Assembly (NCBI GenBank): GCA_036272735.1
Contig: DATAYF010000690.1
Location: forward strand, 1-6,521
Direction: 5' to 3'
DNA from: DATAYF01 sp036272735
GTDB taxonomy: Bacteria; Chloroflexota; Ktedonobacteria; Ktedonobacterales; Ktedonobacteraceae
Length of the DNA stretch: 6,521 bases
Position numbers and translations under genes: made by a program. Shown here one piece after another: positions 5,277 through 6,521 of this stretch; positions within the stretch are counted from its first letter, which is position 1, and each line of letters opens with the position of its first letter. The notes under the pieces were generated by a model. The model did no database searches, was not told the origin of the DNA, and saw only the letters and a program-made list of their open reading frames with translations.

Positions 5277-6293
5277 CTAGTGTTCAATTGTCAGTGTGAG
5301 TTGTGCGTTGAACTCAGCGTCGTCGAGCAATGATCCATCCCAGACTGCGGTCAGTCTTGTGACCTGACTCTGCTGGTTGAGTTCCAATCCGAGCACGCCA
5401 CGAGGAACTGATCCAATGGATGATGTCCATTCATAACCGCCGCCCAGGGCACTCCCTACTACATGGCGTATCGCTGATTTATACCCATAAGGGAGCTGTG
5501 GCAAGGCACGTTGCAAATAACCAGTGATGGCCAACTGACCGATGACCTGGGTATGCAATGTCATGTCCTCGAAGACAGCATCGGGTGCAAACAGTTGCCC
5601 GGCAGCAGCAGCGTTGTTTGTCACAAAGGCCTGAGCGAGTTCGGCAGCAACCTGGCGCATTATCGGTGAAGCGGTTTCACCAACTGTAGACTCTTTGAAG
5701 TCCTGTGGGAATTGGTCTGCGGGAGTGCGCAGTTTTGCCACATCCGCGACCCCGAAGTGACGACCATCCCAGTAGTCCACCCAACGAACGACCTTATCTT
5801 GCTCAAAGTTTATCGGCGAAATCGTACGAATCTCATGGCCGAACAGTTCAGGCGTATCAGTGAAGAAAACCAATGCGCTCGTTGTGTCACCCAGAATCCT
5901 GACCGGGTAAGACCGTGCTGCTGGTGGCCATGTTGGCATGAGTTTCGTGAAAAACGCATTCAAGTCTTGCCATGTGTAGAAGCCCAAACCGAGCGTGCCG
6001 TCAATATAGGTCAGCTTCTTCTGAGAGTAGTAGGACATGGTCCTGGCTGGATCATGCGCACTCTTGGCCGCAAAGAATCCTGTGAGGAGACTCACGAGAT
6101 CAGGTGTGGCGTGCGAAGCATCGATGCCCTCTAATGGTGTCGCTTCGGAAGCGTACGCGGGCGTTGGGGTAAGCACCGACGATGCTTCATATGCCACACC
6201 AGCCAACGTTAGGGCTGAAACACTAGTCACACCGAGGTGATGCAGCATGCTGCGCCTTGTCATGCGGGACTTTGGCTCGAAATCATTGCTCAT
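5277..6293 (-). CDS. Tat-exported protein with two NTF2/SnoaL-like domains
   Basis: Predicted extracytoplasmic protein, 338 aa, function unknown. The N-terminus has a twin-arginine signal: TRRSMLHHLG at about residues 12-21, a modest hydrophobic stretch GVTSVSALTLAGVAY, and a likely cleavage at AYA/SE near residue 48. Two NTF2-like units follow. The first, about 64-181, contains LLTGFFAAKSAHDPARTMSY and ends with the strand VVRWVDYWDGRHFG. The second, about 211-321, contains QAFVTNNAAAAGQLFAPDAV and ends with VTRLTAVWDGS. The repeated ending with a WDG motif suggests an internal duplication. The ATG at 6293 is chosen because GAAAGGA lies about 8 nt upstream and it gives a compact signal peptide; an in-frame GTG at 6335 would add 14 residues. 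Export by Tat implies folding, perhaps with a bound ligand, before secretion. Confidence 0.8.
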   Translation of the reverse strand: MSNDFEPKSRMTRRSMLHHLGVTSVSALTLAGVAYEASSVLTPTPAYASEATPLEGIDASHATPDLVSLLTGFFAAKSAHDPARTMSYYSQKKLTYIDGTLGLGFYTWQDLNAFFTKLMPTWPPAARSYPVRILGDTTSALVFFTDTPELFGHEIRTISPINFEQDKVVRWVDYWDGRHFGVADVAKLRTPADQFPQDFKESTVGETASPIMRQVAAELAQAFVTNNAAAAGQLFAPDAVFEDMTLHTQVIGQLAITGYLQRALPQLPYGYKSAIRHVVGSALGGGYEWTSSIGSVPRGVLGLELNQQSQVTRLTAVWDGSLLDDAEFNAQLTLTIEH

Positions 6294-6415
6294 TATTGAT
6301 TTCCTTTCAATTGCTGTTTGATAATAGGAGGACACCAGCAGGTGACATGTATGAGACTTCGCTGCTGTTTGTCTTCTTTTCGCTTGCCTTCATCCAAGTG
6401 GAAGGCACTGAAGAA

Positions 6416-6446
6416 AGTATCGTGCATCCTGTGAGGGAAGAGTCAA
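6416..6446 (-). promoter_or_regulatory. weak candidate promoter for the Tat-exported protein
   Basis: On the minus strand TTGACT (6446-6441) is followed by GATACT (6421-6416) with a 19 nt spacer. The -35 box is good, the -10 box is partial and the spacing is long, so this is tentative. It would give a leader of about 115 nt. The double palindrome at 6453-6497 lies just upstream of it. Confidence 0.25.
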
Positions 6447-6452
6447 GAGGCC

Positions 6453-6497
6453 AGAGGAGTATATACTCTCCCGTCGGTGGAGAGTATATACTCCTCT
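6453..6497. promoter_or_regulatory. double palindromic site, two copies of GAGTATATACTC in 19 bp inverted arms
   Basis: AGAGGAGTATATACTCTCC (6453-6471) is the perfect reverse complement of 6479-6497, with a 7 nt loop. Each arm contains the self-palindrome GAGTATATACTC (6457-6468 and 6482-6493), centres 25 bp apart. This is the look of two adjacent dimer sites for one repressor. It sits upstream of the Tat-protein gene and also directly upstream of a possible gene start at 6515. Confidence 0.6.
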
Positions 6498-6514
6498 CTT
6501 AGGAACAACAACAC

Positions 6515-6521
6515 ATGCCCG
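6515..6521 (+). CDS. possible start of a gene running out of the window
   Basis: An ATG at 6515 is preceded by AGGAA (6501-6505) with a 9 nt gap, and the double palindrome ends 17 nt before it. Only two codons are visible, so coding cannot be judged. If real, it would be divergent from the Tat-protein gene and would share the operator region; a regulator that binds the palindromes is a reasonable guess. Confidence 0.25.

Noticed and set aside
2518..6293. Polyketide cyclase pathway because of the SnoaL-like folds
   Set aside because: There is no polyketide synthase or tailoring context, and NTF2-like folds are too diverse for that assignment.

Overview
This 6.5 kb window looks like an accessory stretch of a moderately GC-rich bacterial chromosome. 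A defective ISL3 transposase sits beside a TetR-controlled pair, two exported proteins and a probable F420-dependent reductase. The mix (ISL3 transposase with an internal helix-turn-helix, Ddn/DUF385 protein, several NTF2-like proteins, GTG/TTG starts with good Shine-Dalgarno sites) fits a soil bacterium that makes coenzyme F420. Chloroflexota of the Ktedonobacteria type is my first guess and an actinobacterium the second. This is inference from gene content only; no taxonomic marker is present.

Layout. 1-1800, minus strand: ISL3-family transposase split by a small indel near 1015-1022. The N-terminal half is 933-1682 and the C-terminal half 16-951, and the far end of the element lies left of the window. 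1853-3039, minus strand: an NTF2-like protein followed 47 nt later by a TetR/AcrR repressor. They appear to share one near-consensus promoter (3100-3128) overlapped by a 6+6 bp inverted repeat that is a good candidate for the repressor's own operator. 3129-3623: almost 500 nt without a convincing gene, holding several imperfect stem-loops. 3624-4322, plus strand: a secreted protein with a DUF5666-like region and a PepSY-like C-terminus, followed by a perfect 15 bp stem. 4323-4716: convergent intergenic region with four degenerate AGAGTGAGC direct repeats and two strong inverted repeats. 4717-5133, minus strand: Ddn/DUF385 nitroreductase-like protein with a 27 bp palindrome against its ribosome-binding site. 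5277-6293, minus strand: Tat-exported protein with two NTF2/SnoaL-like domains. 6453-6497: two copies of the palindrome GAGTATATACTC arranged as 19 bp perfect inverted arms, followed by a possible plus-strand gene start at 6515.

How the pieces may work together. The NTF2-like/TetR pair reads as a small autoregulated unit, and the sequence does not reveal its substrate. The Ddn-like reductase and the Tat-exported protein are in the same orientation, but each has its own palindrome upstream, so they are probably separately regulated. I see no complete known defence, biosynthetic or conjugation system. The strongest leads are the three operator-like palindromes, each of a different sequence, and the repeat cluster at 4493-4563.
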